Source of the DNA: JACRIM01 sp038042195
GTDB lineage: Bacteria > Planctomycetota > Phycisphaerae > UBA1845 > UTPLA1
NCBI GenBank assembly: GCA_038042195.1
Contig: JBBTET010000020.1
Span: 1 to 64,000 of the forward strand
DNA: 64,000 nucleotides
Direction of reading: 5' to 3'
The notes under the pieces are model-generated. The model saw only the letters and a program-made list of their open reading frames with translations, searched no databases and was not told the DNA's origin. Of this stretch, positions 51,647 through 60,839 are shown one piece after another. The position numbers were made by a program, and so were the translations under genes. Within the stretch, counting starts at the first letter, position 1, and each line of letters begins with the position of its first letter.

Positions 51647-53710
51647 ATGGTAGACCAAGGATTCGAGCCTGAAGATCAACAGCCCGACCGGCCGCGCAAG
51701 CCGGGTCCGCGTGGACCGACACCTCCGCCCAAGATGAAAATGTCGCGCGGCGTTATGAGTTGGGTCGGGTTTGTTCTCATCGCCCTCATGATCGCGCTCG
51801 TCGTGTCGCAGGGCTATCAACCCGCCGAGCCGATGTCCATCGACAGCTTCTGGAAGAATCTCGCGGCCGATCAATTCGCCGAGGTCGTGATCCTCGATGA
51901 CAGCATTGCCGGGAAATATCGTGAAACGGCACAGGGCCGGCCGCACGGTCCGAAGGCAACCAACACGTTCAAGGTCTCCTATCGCGCCGACCGCGTGACC
52001 GAGCTTGAAGAAAAGATTCGCAAGTCGTCCCCCTCCACAAAAGTAACCTACGAGCAGAGCAGCGCACCCTACGTCAACATGCTGCTCTCGATCATCCCGT
52101 GGATTCTGATATTCGGATTCATTTGGTTCTTCGTCTTTCGGCAACTTCGATCATCGGCGGGCGGGGCCGGGATGCTGGGCAACTTCGGTCGCAGCCGGCA
52201 TCGCGTCAGCAACAAGGAATTGGTCAGCATCACCTTCAAGGACGTGGCCGGTATTGAAGAGGCGAAGGAAGAAGTCACTGAGATTATTGAGTTCCTGAAG
52301 AACCCAAAGAAGTTCCAGCGACTCGGCGGTCGTGTCCCGCGTGGTGTGCTCCTGGTCGGCGAGCCGGGTTGCGGTAAGACGCTGCTGGCCAAGGCGATTG
52401 CCGGCGAGGCCGACGTGCCTTTCTTCTCGATCAGCGGCGCCGACTTCGTTGAGATGTTTGTCGGTGTTGGTGCTTCGCGCGTGCGCGACCTGTTCAAGAG
52501 CGCCAAAGAGAACTCGCCCTGCATCATTTTCCTTGACGAAATCGACGCCGTCGGCCGGAAGCGCGGCGCGGCCTACAACGGCGGCGGTCACGATGAACGC
52601 GAGCAGACGCTCAACGCCATCCTCGTCGAGATGGATGGCTTCGACACGTCGGACCAGGTCATCGTCATCGCCGCGACCAATCGCGACGACATCCTCGACC
52701 CCGCTCTCACGCGACCAGGTCGATTCGACCGTCGCGTGTTTGTACCGCTGCCGGACGTCAAGGGTCGATTGGAAATCCTGAAAGTCCATGCCCGCAAGAT
52801 CAAGCTCTCACCCAATGTTGACTTGATGCGTGTGGCCCGCGCCACGCCGATGTTCAGCGGTGCCGAGTTGGCCGCCGTCATCAACGAGGCCGCCATCCTC
52901 GCCACCATGCAAAACAAGGACATGGTCGAGTTGGAGGACTTGGAGGAAGGCCGAGACAAAGTACGCTATGGCCGATCCAACAAGAGCCGTCAGATCGAGG
53001 AGCGCGAGCGCATCAACACGGCCTATCACGAGGCCGGCCACGCGGTGTTGCAGATGATGCTCCAGCCTGATTGTGATCCGTTGCACAAAGTGACCATCAT
53101 TCCACGCGGCCGTGCCATGGGCGCGACGATGTCGTTGCCCGATACGGACCGCTATGGCTTCGGCTCCAAATGGCTCTTTGCCACGATGCGCGTCCTCTGC
53201 GGAGGTCGCATCGCGGAGATGCGCCCCAGCGGTGAGATCAGCAGCGGCGCGGCGATGGACATCGAGCAAATGACGCGCATGGCCCGCACGATGGTCGTCG
53301 AATGGGGCATGAGCGATAAGCTGGGCTTCGTGCGATATTCGCCCGAGAGCAATCGCGAGTCCTTCTTTCCGGAAAAGACCTATTCCGATGAGACGGCCAA
53401 GATCATCGACGACGAAATCAAACGCTTTGCCGACGAGGCCTATCGCGATGCCGAGCGAATGTTGAGTGAGAGCTGGCCGAAGATTCAGGCCGTGGCCGAG
53501 GCGCTCTTGAAGCACGAAACGCTGGACGGCGATGAAGTGCGTCGACTGTGCCTGGGCGAAACGCTGGACAAGCCGAGCCTGTCGGGCCTGCTCGCAGATG
53601 AGGGCGTGCCGGCGAAGCCGCCGGTGGCGCGGCCGGTGTCACCGCGACCCAACACGGATTTGCCTGGTGGCCTGTCGGGCGGATCGATGCCACAGCCGGG
53701 CATTGGCTAA
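51647..53710 (+). CDS. ftsH: ATP-dependent zinc metalloprotease FtsH
   Basis: The 687-residue protein has two membrane helices (about 36-54 and 143-165) flanking a periplasmic domain. The AAA+ domain follows, with Walker A GEPGCGKT (238-245), the pore-loop FFSISGADFVEMFVGVGASR, Walker B IIFLDEIDAVG and the SRH region IAATNRDDILDPALTRPGRF. The protease motif is HEAGH (His461, Glu462, His465). It degrades membrane and regulatory proteins. Canonical FtsH has GPPGTGKT; the Glu and Cys here are a lineage-type variation that keeps the P-loop Lys-Thr. A Pro/Gly-rich tail ends the protein. Confidence 0.97.
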   Translation: MVDQGFEPEDQQPDRPRKPGPRGPTPPPKMKMSRGVMSWVGFVLIALMIALVVSQGYQPAEPMSIDSFWKNLAADQFAEVVILDDSIAGKYRETAQGRPHGPKATNTFKVSYRADRVTELEEKIRKSSPSTKVTYEQSSAPYVNMLLSIIPWILIFGFIWFFVFRQLRSSAGGAGMLGNFGRSRHRVSNKELVSITFKDVAGIEEAKEEVTEIIEFLKNPKKFQRLGGRVPRGVLLVGEPGCGKTLLAKAIAGEADVPFFSISGADFVEMFVGVGASRVRDLFKSAKENSPCIIFLDEIDAVGRKRGAAYNGGGHDEREQTLNAILVEMDGFDTSDQVIVIAATNRDDILDPALTRPGRFDRRVFVPLPDVKGRLEILKVHARKIKLSPNVDLMRVARATPMFSGAELAAVINEAAILATMQNKDMVELEDLEEGRDKVRYGRSNKSRQIEERERINTAYHEAGHAVLQMMLQPDCDPLHKVTIIPRGRAMGATMSLPDTDRYGFGSKWLFATMRVLCGGRIAEMRPSGEISSGAAMDIEQMTRMARTMVVEWGMSDKLGFVRYSPESNRESFFPEKTYSDETAKIIDDEIKRFADEAYRDAERMLSESWPKIQAVAEALLKHETLDGDEVRRLCLGETLDKPSLSGLLADEGVPAKPPVARPVSPRPNTDLPGGLSGGSMPQPGIG

Positions 53711-53728
53711 GGGCAACGGGACGGATCT

Positions 53729-54181
53729 ATGGCCAATGCGGAAGTCGTAGTTGTCGGTCCCGGCGAATTGCCGCTGATCACTGAGCTGTACAACGAGATG
53801 TTCCGCCCGGCACGGGACGTGGAGTTCTTCCGCCGTCGATTCATGGGCCGGTACAACGCACTGTTGTTGGTGGCGAATATCGACAAGCGGCCCGTCGGGT
53901 TTGCGATGGGTTTCGAGTTGAAGCCGTCGGTGTTCTTCGCCTGGCTCACCGGCATTCACCCCGAATTTCGCCGAATCGGAATCGGCTCTCAATTGCACGA
54001 GGCCCAGGCGCAATGGGCCATCGAACACGGCTATCAATACCTTCGCATGGAATGCCACAACGGCCACCGCGCCATCCTGCACATGGCGATTCAGACGGGC
54101 TTCAACATTGTCGGCGTGCGCTGGGATCCGGACCGGTCGGAGAATCTGATTATCTTTGAGAAGGCGCTGGTGGCGGATTAG
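53729..54181 (+). CDS. GNAT-family N-acetyltransferase
   Basis: The 150-residue protein has the GNAT core: ALLLVANIDKRPVGFAMGFE (strands 2-4), WLTGIHPEFRRIGIGSQLHE (the acetyl-CoA-binding R/Q-x-x-G-x-G/A loop, here RRIGIGS), MECHNGHRAILHMAIQTGFN and the C-terminal strand. The acceptor substrate is unknown. It lies 18 bases after ftsH and 44 before hutI. Confidence 0.85.
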   Translation: MANAEVVVVGPGELPLITELYNEMFRPARDVEFFRRRFMGRYNALLLVANIDKRPVGFAMGFELKPSVFFAWLTGIHPEFRRIGIGSQLHEAQAQWAIEHGYQYLRMECHNGHRAILHMAIQTGFNIVGVRWDPDRSENLIIFEKALVAD

Positions 54182-54225
54182 TAGAGCCTGAGACGCGCCG
54201 CCTGTTATCATGTCCGCGTAATCAC

Positions 54226-55461
54226 ATGCGGACTCTCATTTCCAACGTTGGTCAACTCATTGCTGTGCCCTGCGGTCCCGTGCGCGGGCGAAGCATGCGC
54301 GGCGTGCCGATCATTGATCGCGCGGCGCTCGTCATCGACGACGGCAAGATCGCGTGGTTCGGCAATGAAGCCGACGCGCCGGTGGGTCCGTTCGATCAGG
54401 CGATCGACGCGGCTGGTGGATGCGTCACGCCGGGGTTGGTGGATTGTCACACACACGTCGTGTTCGCCGCGGATCGCGCCGGTGAGTTTGTTCAGCGGAT
54501 CGGGGGAGCGAGTTACGTCGAGATCATGCAGGCCGGCGGCGGGATTCGCAGTTCGATGCGCACATTGCGCGCGGCGACCGAGAACGACCTGGTCACTCTA
54601 TCGCTGCCGCGCCTGCGCCGAATGATCGCAGGCGGCGCGACGACCATCGAAATCAAGAGCGGCTACGGTCTTACGCCTGCTGACGAACTCAAGACCCTCC
54701 GCGCGATTCGCACACTGTCGGAAACGCTGCCGGTTGAGCTGGCGTCGACGTTTCTCGGCGCCCACACCGTGCCCCCGGAGTTCGACGGTCGACCGGATGA
54801 CTACCTAGCGGCCATCACCGACGTCGATCTGCTCTCCACGATTCGGGACGAGCGGCTCGCCGAGTTCGCTGATGTCTTTTGCGAGCGTGGGGCATTCACT
54901 ATTGAACAATCACGACGCTTCCTCACGGCCTGCAAGTCCTTCGGTCTGACGCCCAAAGTCCACGCCGAGCAAATCACGCGAAGCGGTGCGACCAAGCTGG
55001 CCGTCGAGGTCGGCGCCGCGTCGGCGGACCATTTGGAATTCATCAACGATGAGGACATCGCGGCGCTCAAGGCCTCCGAGACCATCCCCGTCCTGCTCCC
55101 CGGCTGCAACTTCTTCATCGGCGGCGACCCCGCCCCCGCGCGGAAGATGATCGACGCCGACCTGCCCGTGGCCCTGGCGACGGATTGCAACCCCGGCTCC
55201 TGCATGATCGAATCGCTCGGCCTCATCATGAGCATCGCGGCCACCCTGCTCAAGATGACACCGCTCGAATCGCTCGTCGCCTGCACGGCCAACGCAGCCG
55301 CCGCTCTTCGCCGTGAGAATCGCATCGGAGCGATCGCCGTCGGCCACGACGCCGACCTGCTCATCCTCGACATCCCGCGAATCGAGTTGTGGCCGTATCG
55401 GGTTGGCGTGAATCCGGTGCGGACCGTCATCAAGTGCGGTAAGGTGATCGAAATAGCGTGA
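54226..55461 (+). CDS. hutI: Imidazolonepropionase
   Basis: This 411-residue amidohydrolase opens the imidazolone ring to give formiminoglutamate, step three of histidine degradation. It shows the metal motif DCHTHVVFAADRAGEF, the substrate segment EIKSGYGLTPADELKTLRAI, STFLGAHTVPPEF, KVHAEQITRSGATKLAVEVG, SADHLEFI, and the metal Asp in ALATDCNPGSCMIES. It is followed 73 bases later by the formiminotransferase-cyclodeaminase gene. hutH and hutU are not in the window. Confidence 0.95.
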   Translation: MRTLISNVGQLIAVPCGPVRGRSMRGVPIIDRAALVIDDGKIAWFGNEADAPVGPFDQAIDAAGGCVTPGLVDCHTHVVFAADRAGEFVQRIGGASYVEIMQAGGGIRSSMRTLRAATENDLVTLSLPRLRRMIAGGATTIEIKSGYGLTPADELKTLRAIRTLSETLPVELASTFLGAHTVPPEFDGRPDDYLAAITDVDLLSTIRDERLAEFADVFCERGAFTIEQSRRFLTACKSFGLTPKVHAEQITRSGATKLAVEVGAASADHLEFINDEDIAALKASETIPVLLPGCNFFIGGDPAPARKMIDADLPVALATDCNPGSCMIESLGLIMSIAATLLKMTPLESLVACTANAAAALRRENRIGAIAVGHDADLLILDIPRIELWPYRVGVNPVRTVIKCGKVIEIA

Positions 55462-55534
55462 CCATCGTGTAAGCTGTGGTCCCACGTTTGCGTCGCATCG
55501 CCCCTCTTCGTAACGTATCCACCGGAGGAAAGAT

Positions 55535-57025
55535 ATGGCTCGTATCGTCGAATGTGTACCGAATTTCAGTGAGGGGCGGCGTCCCGAGGTCGTGGACAAG
55601 ATCGTCGCCGAGATCACAGCCGTGCCGGGGGCGACGCTGCTCAGCCAAGAGCTGGATGCCGACCACAACCGCGCGGTGATTACGTTCATCGGCTCGCCCG
55701 ATGCCTGCGCCAAGGCGGCCGTCGCGGCGTGCGTGAAGGCGAGCGAGTTGATCGACCTGAACAATCATGCCGGCGAGCATCCGCGCATGGGGGCGATGGA
55801 TGTGGTGCCGTTCGTGCCGATCTCTGGCGTGACGATGGAGGAGTGCGTCGCGCTGGCCAAGCGCGTGGCACAGGAGATCAGCGAAAAGCTGTCGATCCCC
55901 ACCTTCCTCTATGAATACGCCGCGACGGATCCGGCCCGCCAGAATCTCGCGAAGATTCGCGGCAAGGGCTTCGAGGAGATGCGCGACATCATCGGCAAGT
56001 CGACTGAGAAGTCGCCCGACTTCGGCCCCAAGCAGGTCCACCGCACGGCCGGCGCGACGGCGGTTGGGGCGCGGGACTTTCTTATTGCCTACAACATCTA
56101 TCTCAACACCAACGACATCGAGATTGCCAAAACCATCGCCAAGGGCATTCGTGCCTCATCGGGCGGCTTTGCCTTCGTGAAGGCGGCGGGCTTCGAGATC
56201 AAGGATCGCGGATGCGTGCAGGTTTCGATGAATCTCACCAGCCCGGCCAAGACGCCGATGTTCCGCGTGTTTGAGACGGTCAAGCGCGAGGCAGCGCGAT
56301 ACGGCGTGAACGTCACCAGCAGCGAAGTCGTCGGCATGGCCCCGCTGTTTGCCGTCAGCGACGCTGCGGAATACTTCCTGCAGATCGAGCGATGGAAGCC
56401 GGGCCAGATCATCGAGACGGCGTTGCTAGGCCAGGAGACGATGGCGGATTTTCTGGAAAGCCTGGCTTCGCGCGAACCGACACCCGGCGGCGGCAGCGCC
56501 AGTGCCTTTGCGGGGGCACTCGGCGCGGCGCTTTGCGCGATGGTGGGTCGGCTCAATGACAAGAAGTCCGGCGAGCATGGGCCGTTGCACAATGCGATTG
56601 CCCCCGCCGACGCGCTGATGGGGCGACTCAACGCGTTGGTGCGGGAGGATGCCGAGAGCTTCAACGCCGTCGTGGCCAGTTGGAAGCTGCCCGACACCGA
56701 TCCGACCAAAGACGCAGCCAAACAGGCGGCGCAACTCAAGGCGACACTCACGCCGTTGGAGACAATGGAAAAATCGCTCGACGTGATGAAGATGGCGGTC
56801 GTCGGCCTGGAGAAGAGCAAGAAAAGCTGCCTCTCGGACGCCGGCGTCGCGGCCTTCCTGGCCCACGCCTGTCTCGAAGGCGCGCGGTTGAACGTGCTCA
56901 TCAACTTGCCTGAGATTAAGGACGAGAAGAAACGTGCGGAGATCAAGTCAAAGGCCGACGCCCTGCGCGATGAGGCGAAGAAGATTCGAGCGACGGTGGA
57001 TAAGACGCTGGAGGCGAATTATTAG
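55535..57025 (+). CDS. ftcD: Bifunctional formiminotransferase-cyclodeaminase
   Basis: The 496-residue protein fuses two domains. The formiminotransferase part (about 1-295) begins IVECVPNFSEGRRPEVVDKI and has the segment NHAGEHPRMGAMDVVPFVPI and GGFAFVKAAGFEIKDRGCVQ. The cyclodeaminase part (about 300-496) has ETMADFLESLASREPTPGGG then SASAFAGALGAALCAMVGR. It moves the formimino group to tetrahydrofolate and releases ammonia, giving methenyl-THF and glutamate. A GGAGGAA RBS precedes the start. Confidence 0.95.
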   Translation: MARIVECVPNFSEGRRPEVVDKIVAEITAVPGATLLSQELDADHNRAVITFIGSPDACAKAAVAACVKASELIDLNNHAGEHPRMGAMDVVPFVPISGVTMEECVALAKRVAQEISEKLSIPTFLYEYAATDPARQNLAKIRGKGFEEMRDIIGKSTEKSPDFGPKQVHRTAGATAVGARDFLIAYNIYLNTNDIEIAKTIAKGIRASSGGFAFVKAAGFEIKDRGCVQVSMNLTSPAKTPMFRVFETVKREAARYGVNVTSSEVVGMAPLFAVSDAAEYFLQIERWKPGQIIETALLGQETMADFLESLASREPTPGGGSASAFAGALGAALCAMVGRLNDKKSGEHGPLHNAIAPADALMGRLNALVREDAESFNAVVASWKLPDTDPTKDAAKQAAQLKATLTPLETMEKSLDVMKMAVVGLEKSKKSCLSDAGVAAFLAHACLEGARLNVLINLPEIKDEKKRAEIKSKADALRDEAKKIRATVDKTLEANY

Positions 57026-57058
57026 GGGTGGCATGGGTCAACTCTGTTGACCCGTGGA
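57025..57058. repeat. Left palindromic end of RAYT element 2
   Basis: GGGGTGGCATGGGTCAAC then TCTGTTGACCCGTGG. The inner words GGGTCAAC and GTTGACCC form a hairpin. The element begins at the last base of ftcD. Its inverted copy is at 57680-57710. Confidence 0.75.
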
Positions 57059-57079
57059 GAATGGAAGCAACCGTGCATC

Positions 57080-57643
57080 ATGTGGAAACCTGATGGAACC
57101 GTCACCAAGCTCCGCAGAGCATTTAACGATACTGGTCATGCACATGAGTTGACGTTCTGCTGTTACCAACGGTTACCTTTACTGAGCAAGGACCGTACCA
57201 GAGAGTGGTTCATTGAAGCCCTCGAATTCGCTCGCTCACGTTGGACGTTTGAGTTGTGGGCCTACGTCATCATGCCTGAGCATGTTCATGTACTGCTCTA
57301 TCCTACATCAACACATTACGACATCTCATTGATTCTCAAGTCGATCAAACTCTCTGTTTCGCGAAAAGCCATGCATTACCTGAAAAAGAATGCGCCGCAT
57401 TGGTTGGACAAGCTCAAAGTGGTTTGGCCAGATGGACGAATCGAGCACCGTTTTTGGCAGCAAGGCGGCGGGTACGATCGGAACATCTACAGCGAGAAGG
57501 TCGCATGGGCAAGCATCAACTACATTCACGAGAATCCGGTTCGGCGTGGATTGGTGGACTCGAAAACGGATTGGCGATGGTCTAGCGCGCGGTGGTATGA
57601 AGGGCTGGATAATGTTGTATTGGCGATGGATGGCGCGCCTTGA
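57080..57643 (+). CDS. REP-associated tyrosine transposase (RAYT/IS200-like), element 2
   Basis: From ATG 57080 this is a 187-residue Y1 transposase of another subgroup than element 1. It has the HUH motif MPEHVHVLLY, the helix SLILKSIKLSVSRKAMHYLK, FWQQGGGYDRNIYSEKVAW and NYIHENPVRRGLVDSKTDWR, the block that carries the catalytic tyrosine. The whole unit, hairpin-transposase-hairpin, fits exactly between the stops of ftcD and rarA. The open frame begins earlier at a TTG in the palindrome, which is not a credible start. Confidence 0.88.
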   Translation: MWKPDGTVTKLRRAFNDTGHAHELTFCCYQRLPLLSKDRTREWFIEALEFARSRWTFELWAYVIMPEHVHVLLYPTSTHYDISLILKSIKLSVSRKAMHYLKKNAPHWLDKLKVVWPDGRIEHRFWQQGGGYDRNIYSEKVAWASINYIHENPVRRGLVDSKTDWRWSSARWYEGLDNVVLAMDGAP

Positions 57644-57679
57644 ATGCGATGTGAATTCGGGTGGTTTGTGCGCTGTCGC

Positions 57680-57710
57680 CACGGGTCAACGGAGTTGACC
57701 CATGCCACCC
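57680..57710. repeat. Right palindromic end of RAYT element 2
   Basis: CACGGGTCAACGGAGTTGAC then CCATGCCACCC, the inverse of the left end with one changed base in the loop. It ends one base before the stop codon of rarA (57711). Confidence 0.75.
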
Positions 57711-59042
57711 TTATGGCTTGACTTCTCTCAGCTTCTTAAACCTCTCCAAATACTCCCCCATCGCCTTCTCATGCCCACGATCCGTCGGCATGTAGTACGC
57801 CTTATCCACGCCGAGATAATCCTGACCGACCATGCCGTCTTCGAAGTCGTGGGTGTATTGGTATCCCTCGCCGCTGCCGAGCCGCTGCGAGCCTTTGTAA
57901 TGCGTGTCCTTCAGGTGGCGTGGCACCGGGATCGTGCGCCCCTTCTTCACGTCGCTGGCCGCGCCCCAGATGGCGACGGCACTGGCGTTGCTCTTCGGAG
58001 CGCAGGCGATGTAGATCGCGGCCTGGGCCAACGGTAACTGGCACTCGGGCATGCCGATGAACATGGTGATCTGCGCCGCCGCGTTGGCGAGGATCAGGGC
58101 CTGCGGGTCGGCGTTGCCCACGTCCTCGGCCGCGCAGATGGCGACTCGTCGGGCGATGAACCGCGGATCTTCGCCGGCCTCCAACATGCGGGCCAGCCAA
58201 TACACGACGGCGTCGGGGTCGCCGCCGCGCATCGACTTGATGAACGCGCTGGCCGCGTCGTAGTGTTGATCGCCGGTGCCGTCATAGACGATGGCTTTGC
58301 GTTGGATGGAATCCTGGGCTACATCGAGGGTGATGTTGACCGGCTGGTTTGTATTCGTTGCACCGGCGTTCGATAGCACCGCCACTTCCACGGCGGTCAA
58401 CGCCCGCCGTGCATCGCCGTCGCTGGTCGTCGCAAGAAACGCGGCCGCCTCATCAGTGATCGTTGCACGATGCTTGCCAAGCCCGCGCTCCTCATCCACG
58501 AGCGCGCGTCGGATGAGCGCCTGGATGTCTTCCTCGGTCAACGGCTCAAACTGGAATATCTGGCTCCGCGAGACGAGCGGTGCGTTGACGCTGAAGAATG
58601 GGTTCTCCGTCGTCGCGCCGACGAGGATCACGATGCCGTCTTCCACGTCGCCCAGCAATACGTCCTGCTGTGCCCGGTTGAAGCGATGAATCTCGTCGAG
58701 AAAGAGCACGGTGCGTCGACCGTCGTCGCCGAGCCGATCCTTCGCACGAGCCAGGATGTCGCGCACCTCTTTGACGCCGATCGTCGCCGCGTTGACCGAC
58801 TCGAACGCGGCCTTCGTGTAGCCCGCGATGATCTGGGCCAGCGTCGTCTTGCCGGTGCCGGGCGGGCCGTAGAAGATGGCGCTGGTCAGCCGGTCGGCCT
58901 CCAGCAGACGACGAAGCAGCTTGCCGGGGCCAAGGAAGTGGTGTTGACCGCAGAACTCGTCGAGTGTCCGCGGGCGCATCCGTACCGCCAACGGTTGCAC
59001 ATGTTCCATGGCCTTGCGGCGATTCTCGGCGAAGAGGTCCAT
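57711..59042 (-). CDS. rarA: Replication-associated recombination protein A (AAA+ ATPase)
   Basis: The 443-residue protein matches RarA/MgsA/WRNIP1: MRPRTLDEFCGQHHFLGPGK, Walker A GPPGTGKTTLAQ, the Walker B/DExH block FLDEIHRFNRAQQDVLLGDV, GATTENPFFSVNAPLVSRSQ, and the C-terminal tetramerisation region ARRVAICAAEDVGNADPQAL and GYQYTHDFEDGMVGQDYLG. It acts at stalled replication forks with DNA polymerase and SSB. Confidence 0.95.
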   Translation of the reverse strand: MDLFAENRRKAMEHVQPLAVRMRPRTLDEFCGQHHFLGPGKLLRRLLEADRLTSAIFYGPPGTGKTTLAQIIAGYTKAAFESVNAATIGVKEVRDILARAKDRLGDDGRRTVLFLDEIHRFNRAQQDVLLGDVEDGIVILVGATTENPFFSVNAPLVSRSQIFQFEPLTEEDIQALIRRALVDEERGLGKHRATITDEAAAFLATTSDGDARRALTAVEVAVLSNAGATNTNQPVNITLDVAQDSIQRKAIVYDGTGDQHYDAASAFIKSMRGGDPDAVVYWLARMLEAGEDPRFIARRVAICAAEDVGNADPQALILANAAAQITMFIGMPECQLPLAQAAIYIACAPKSNASAVAIWGAASDVKKGRTIPVPRHLKDTHYKGSQRLGSGEGYQYTHDFEDGMVGQDYLGVDKAYYMPTDRGHEKAMGEYLERFKKLREVKP

Positions 59043-59214
59043 TGCGGCCTAGCGCAACCCAAACGTGGGGAAAAGTCAAAACGAGTCGCAGCGGTCCGAT
59101 GGTGGTTACAAAGTTTGGCTCGAAGTGTAATGGCCGTGGAGCGGTTTGCTCCGTATGCTCCCCGGTGAGCATCATCCCCGTTGCAAACGGTTGAGAGTTG
59201 GAAAGGATCGTCTA

Positions 59215-59940
59215 GTGAGTGCTGTCACCGCACCCGTCGCGTCGAATCTGCCGCACGAAATGCGTAAACCGCTGGAACACTTGTCGAGTGTGCTCTTAGG
59301 CATGTTTGGCGAATCGTTCCTCGGATTAACCGTGTTTGGTCCGTCCCTCGACGGCCGCTCGACCGTCGGGGAGTCCATCGAAACAGTTGCAGTGGTGTCT
59401 CGCGTCGATCTCCAACTCGTGCGACGGCTTGCCGAGCACGCAGCCGAACTCGGCCGGCGCGGCTTCACCGCCCCGCTGCTCATGACCCCGGACTACATCA
59501 CTGCCTCGCTCGACACGTTTCCCCTGGAGCTGATTGAGATTCATCAGCACCACGCGACAGCGGCCGGCCTCGATTATTTCGACCAACTAACCATCAACAC
59601 ATCGCATGTCCGTTTGCAATGCGAGCGAGAGTTCAAGCGCATCCTCATGCGAATCCGACAAGGGCTGCTCGCATCGGGCGGGCAGGAGACGGTGCTTGAA
59701 GCATTGGAACTGGACATCGGTCGTCACACCCTGCGGACGCTTCGCGGGTATCTCTGGCTCAAGGATCAGCGCGAGTATCTCGCGCCCGACGCAGTGCTCT
59801 CTCATTGTGGCCGACTTGTCGGCCGTTCATTAAACGGCATCGCCAATGCCATGCGCACTGGCGGCGAACACGGATGGTCTGAGTTGGTGGCGTTGTACGA
59901 CGATGTCGAAGTCCTCGCCGCGGCGGCGAATCGCGAGTAA
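59215..59940 (+). CDS. Unknown protein, possibly nucleotidyltransferase-like
   Basis: From GTG 59215 (GAAAGGA 7 bases upstream) the protein has 241 residues. It contains LTVFGPSLDGRSTVGESIET, a divergent version of the G-S-x(n)-D/S pattern that opens nucleotidyltransferase domains, a strand FPLELIEIHQHHATAAGLDY, and the helical signature SHVRLQCEREFKRILMRIRQ. The typical catalytic D-x-D pair is not clear. I have the impression of similar proteins next to TPM/LemA genes in other phyla, but this is memory. It precedes the TPM gene by 3 bases. Confidence 0.55.
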   Translation: MSAVTAPVASNLPHEMRKPLEHLSSVLLGMFGESFLGLTVFGPSLDGRSTVGESIETVAVVSRVDLQLVRRLAEHAAELGRRGFTAPLLMTPDYITASLDTFPLELIEIHQHHATAAGLDYFDQLTINTSHVRLQCEREFKRILMRIRQGLLASGGQETVLEALELDIGRHTLRTLRGYLWLKDQREYLAPDAVLSHCGRLVGRSLNGIANAMRTGGEHGWSELVALYDDVEVLAAAANRE

Positions 59941-59943
59941 CGA

Positions 59944-60765
59944 ATGCAACAGTCACTCCGTCAATTCATGCCCTTCGCCATTGTCGCGATGTTCCTCGTC
60001 GCCCTGCCGAGCGCCCGCGCCGATGACACGCCGCGCACCGGCATCATCGATGAGGCCGGCGTGGTGGACGCCGCGACTGAGTCCAAGCTGAACGCATGGC
60101 TGCTCGAGTTGGAGCAGAAGACCGGCTCGCAACTCAAAGTCTGGACCATGCAGTCCACCGGCGGGCGCGATCTCTACACCCTCACCATCGACACCGCCCG
60201 CAAGTGGCTGCTCGGCGCGAAGGGCAAGAACAACGGCTGTCTCATCACGGTGGCCGTGCAGGATCGCAAGTGGCGCGTCGTCACAGGCGATGGTGTCGAA
60301 GATGTGTTGCCTGACTTGCTCACTGATCGCATCACGCAAACATACTTTGTGCCCAATTTTCGCAAGGGTGACTACTCCCAAGGCATCATGCTCGGCACGG
60401 TGGCGATGGCCCAGGCGATTGCCGGGAAATATGAAGTGCAACTCAGCGGCGCACCGAAGGTAGTCATCCTTCGAGGTAAAGGCAGGCACAAGTCGGAGGG
60501 AAGCGCGCTGAGTGCTTGCTTTACCATGTTTATCGTATTCGTGATTATCGCAGGGATTGTGGGCGGTTCGGTCACTCGCCGACGCAGGCTCTCCTACAAC
60601 CGCTGGGGCGGAGGCCTCGGTGATGCACTGATTGTCGCCAGCATGATCGGAAACATGTCGCGCGGCTCCCGTGGCGGCGGCTCAGGCTGGGGGGGCGGCG
60701 GAGGCGGTTTTGGCGGTGGTGGTGGCGGTTCCTTCGGCGGAGGCGGGTCCGGCGGTAGCTGGTAG
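59944..60765 (+). CDS. TPM-domain protein, YgcG-like
   Basis: The 273-residue protein has a signal peptide (FAIVAMFLVALPSARA), a TPM domain (about 25-150) with TGIIDEAGVVDAATESKLNA, WLLGAKGKNNGCLITVAVQD then KWRVVTGDGVEDVLPDLLTD, one membrane helix (FTMFIVFVIIAGIVGG) and a cytoplasm-facing Gly/Ser tail. That tail (GSGWGGGGGGFGGGGGGSFG) is typical of bacterial TPM proteins near LemA. Its 3-base spacing from the upstream gene and 75-base gap to lemA support one operon. Confidence 0.88.
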   Translation: MQQSLRQFMPFAIVAMFLVALPSARADDTPRTGIIDEAGVVDAATESKLNAWLLELEQKTGSQLKVWTMQSTGGRDLYTLTIDTARKWLLGAKGKNNGCLITVAVQDRKWRVVTGDGVEDVLPDLLTDRITQTYFVPNFRKGDYSQGIMLGTVAMAQAIAGKYEVQLSGAPKVVILRGKGRHKSEGSALSACFTMFIVFVIIAGIVGGSVTRRRRLSYNRWGGGLGDALIVASMIGNMSRGSRGGGSGWGGGGGGFGGGGGGSFGGGGSGGSW

Positions 60766-60839
60766 AAAAAAGACAAGAGTTTAGAACGAGCGTTTCAGAG
60801 TATTCGCGACTACGTTCCCAATAGCTTACAGAGGCAACC

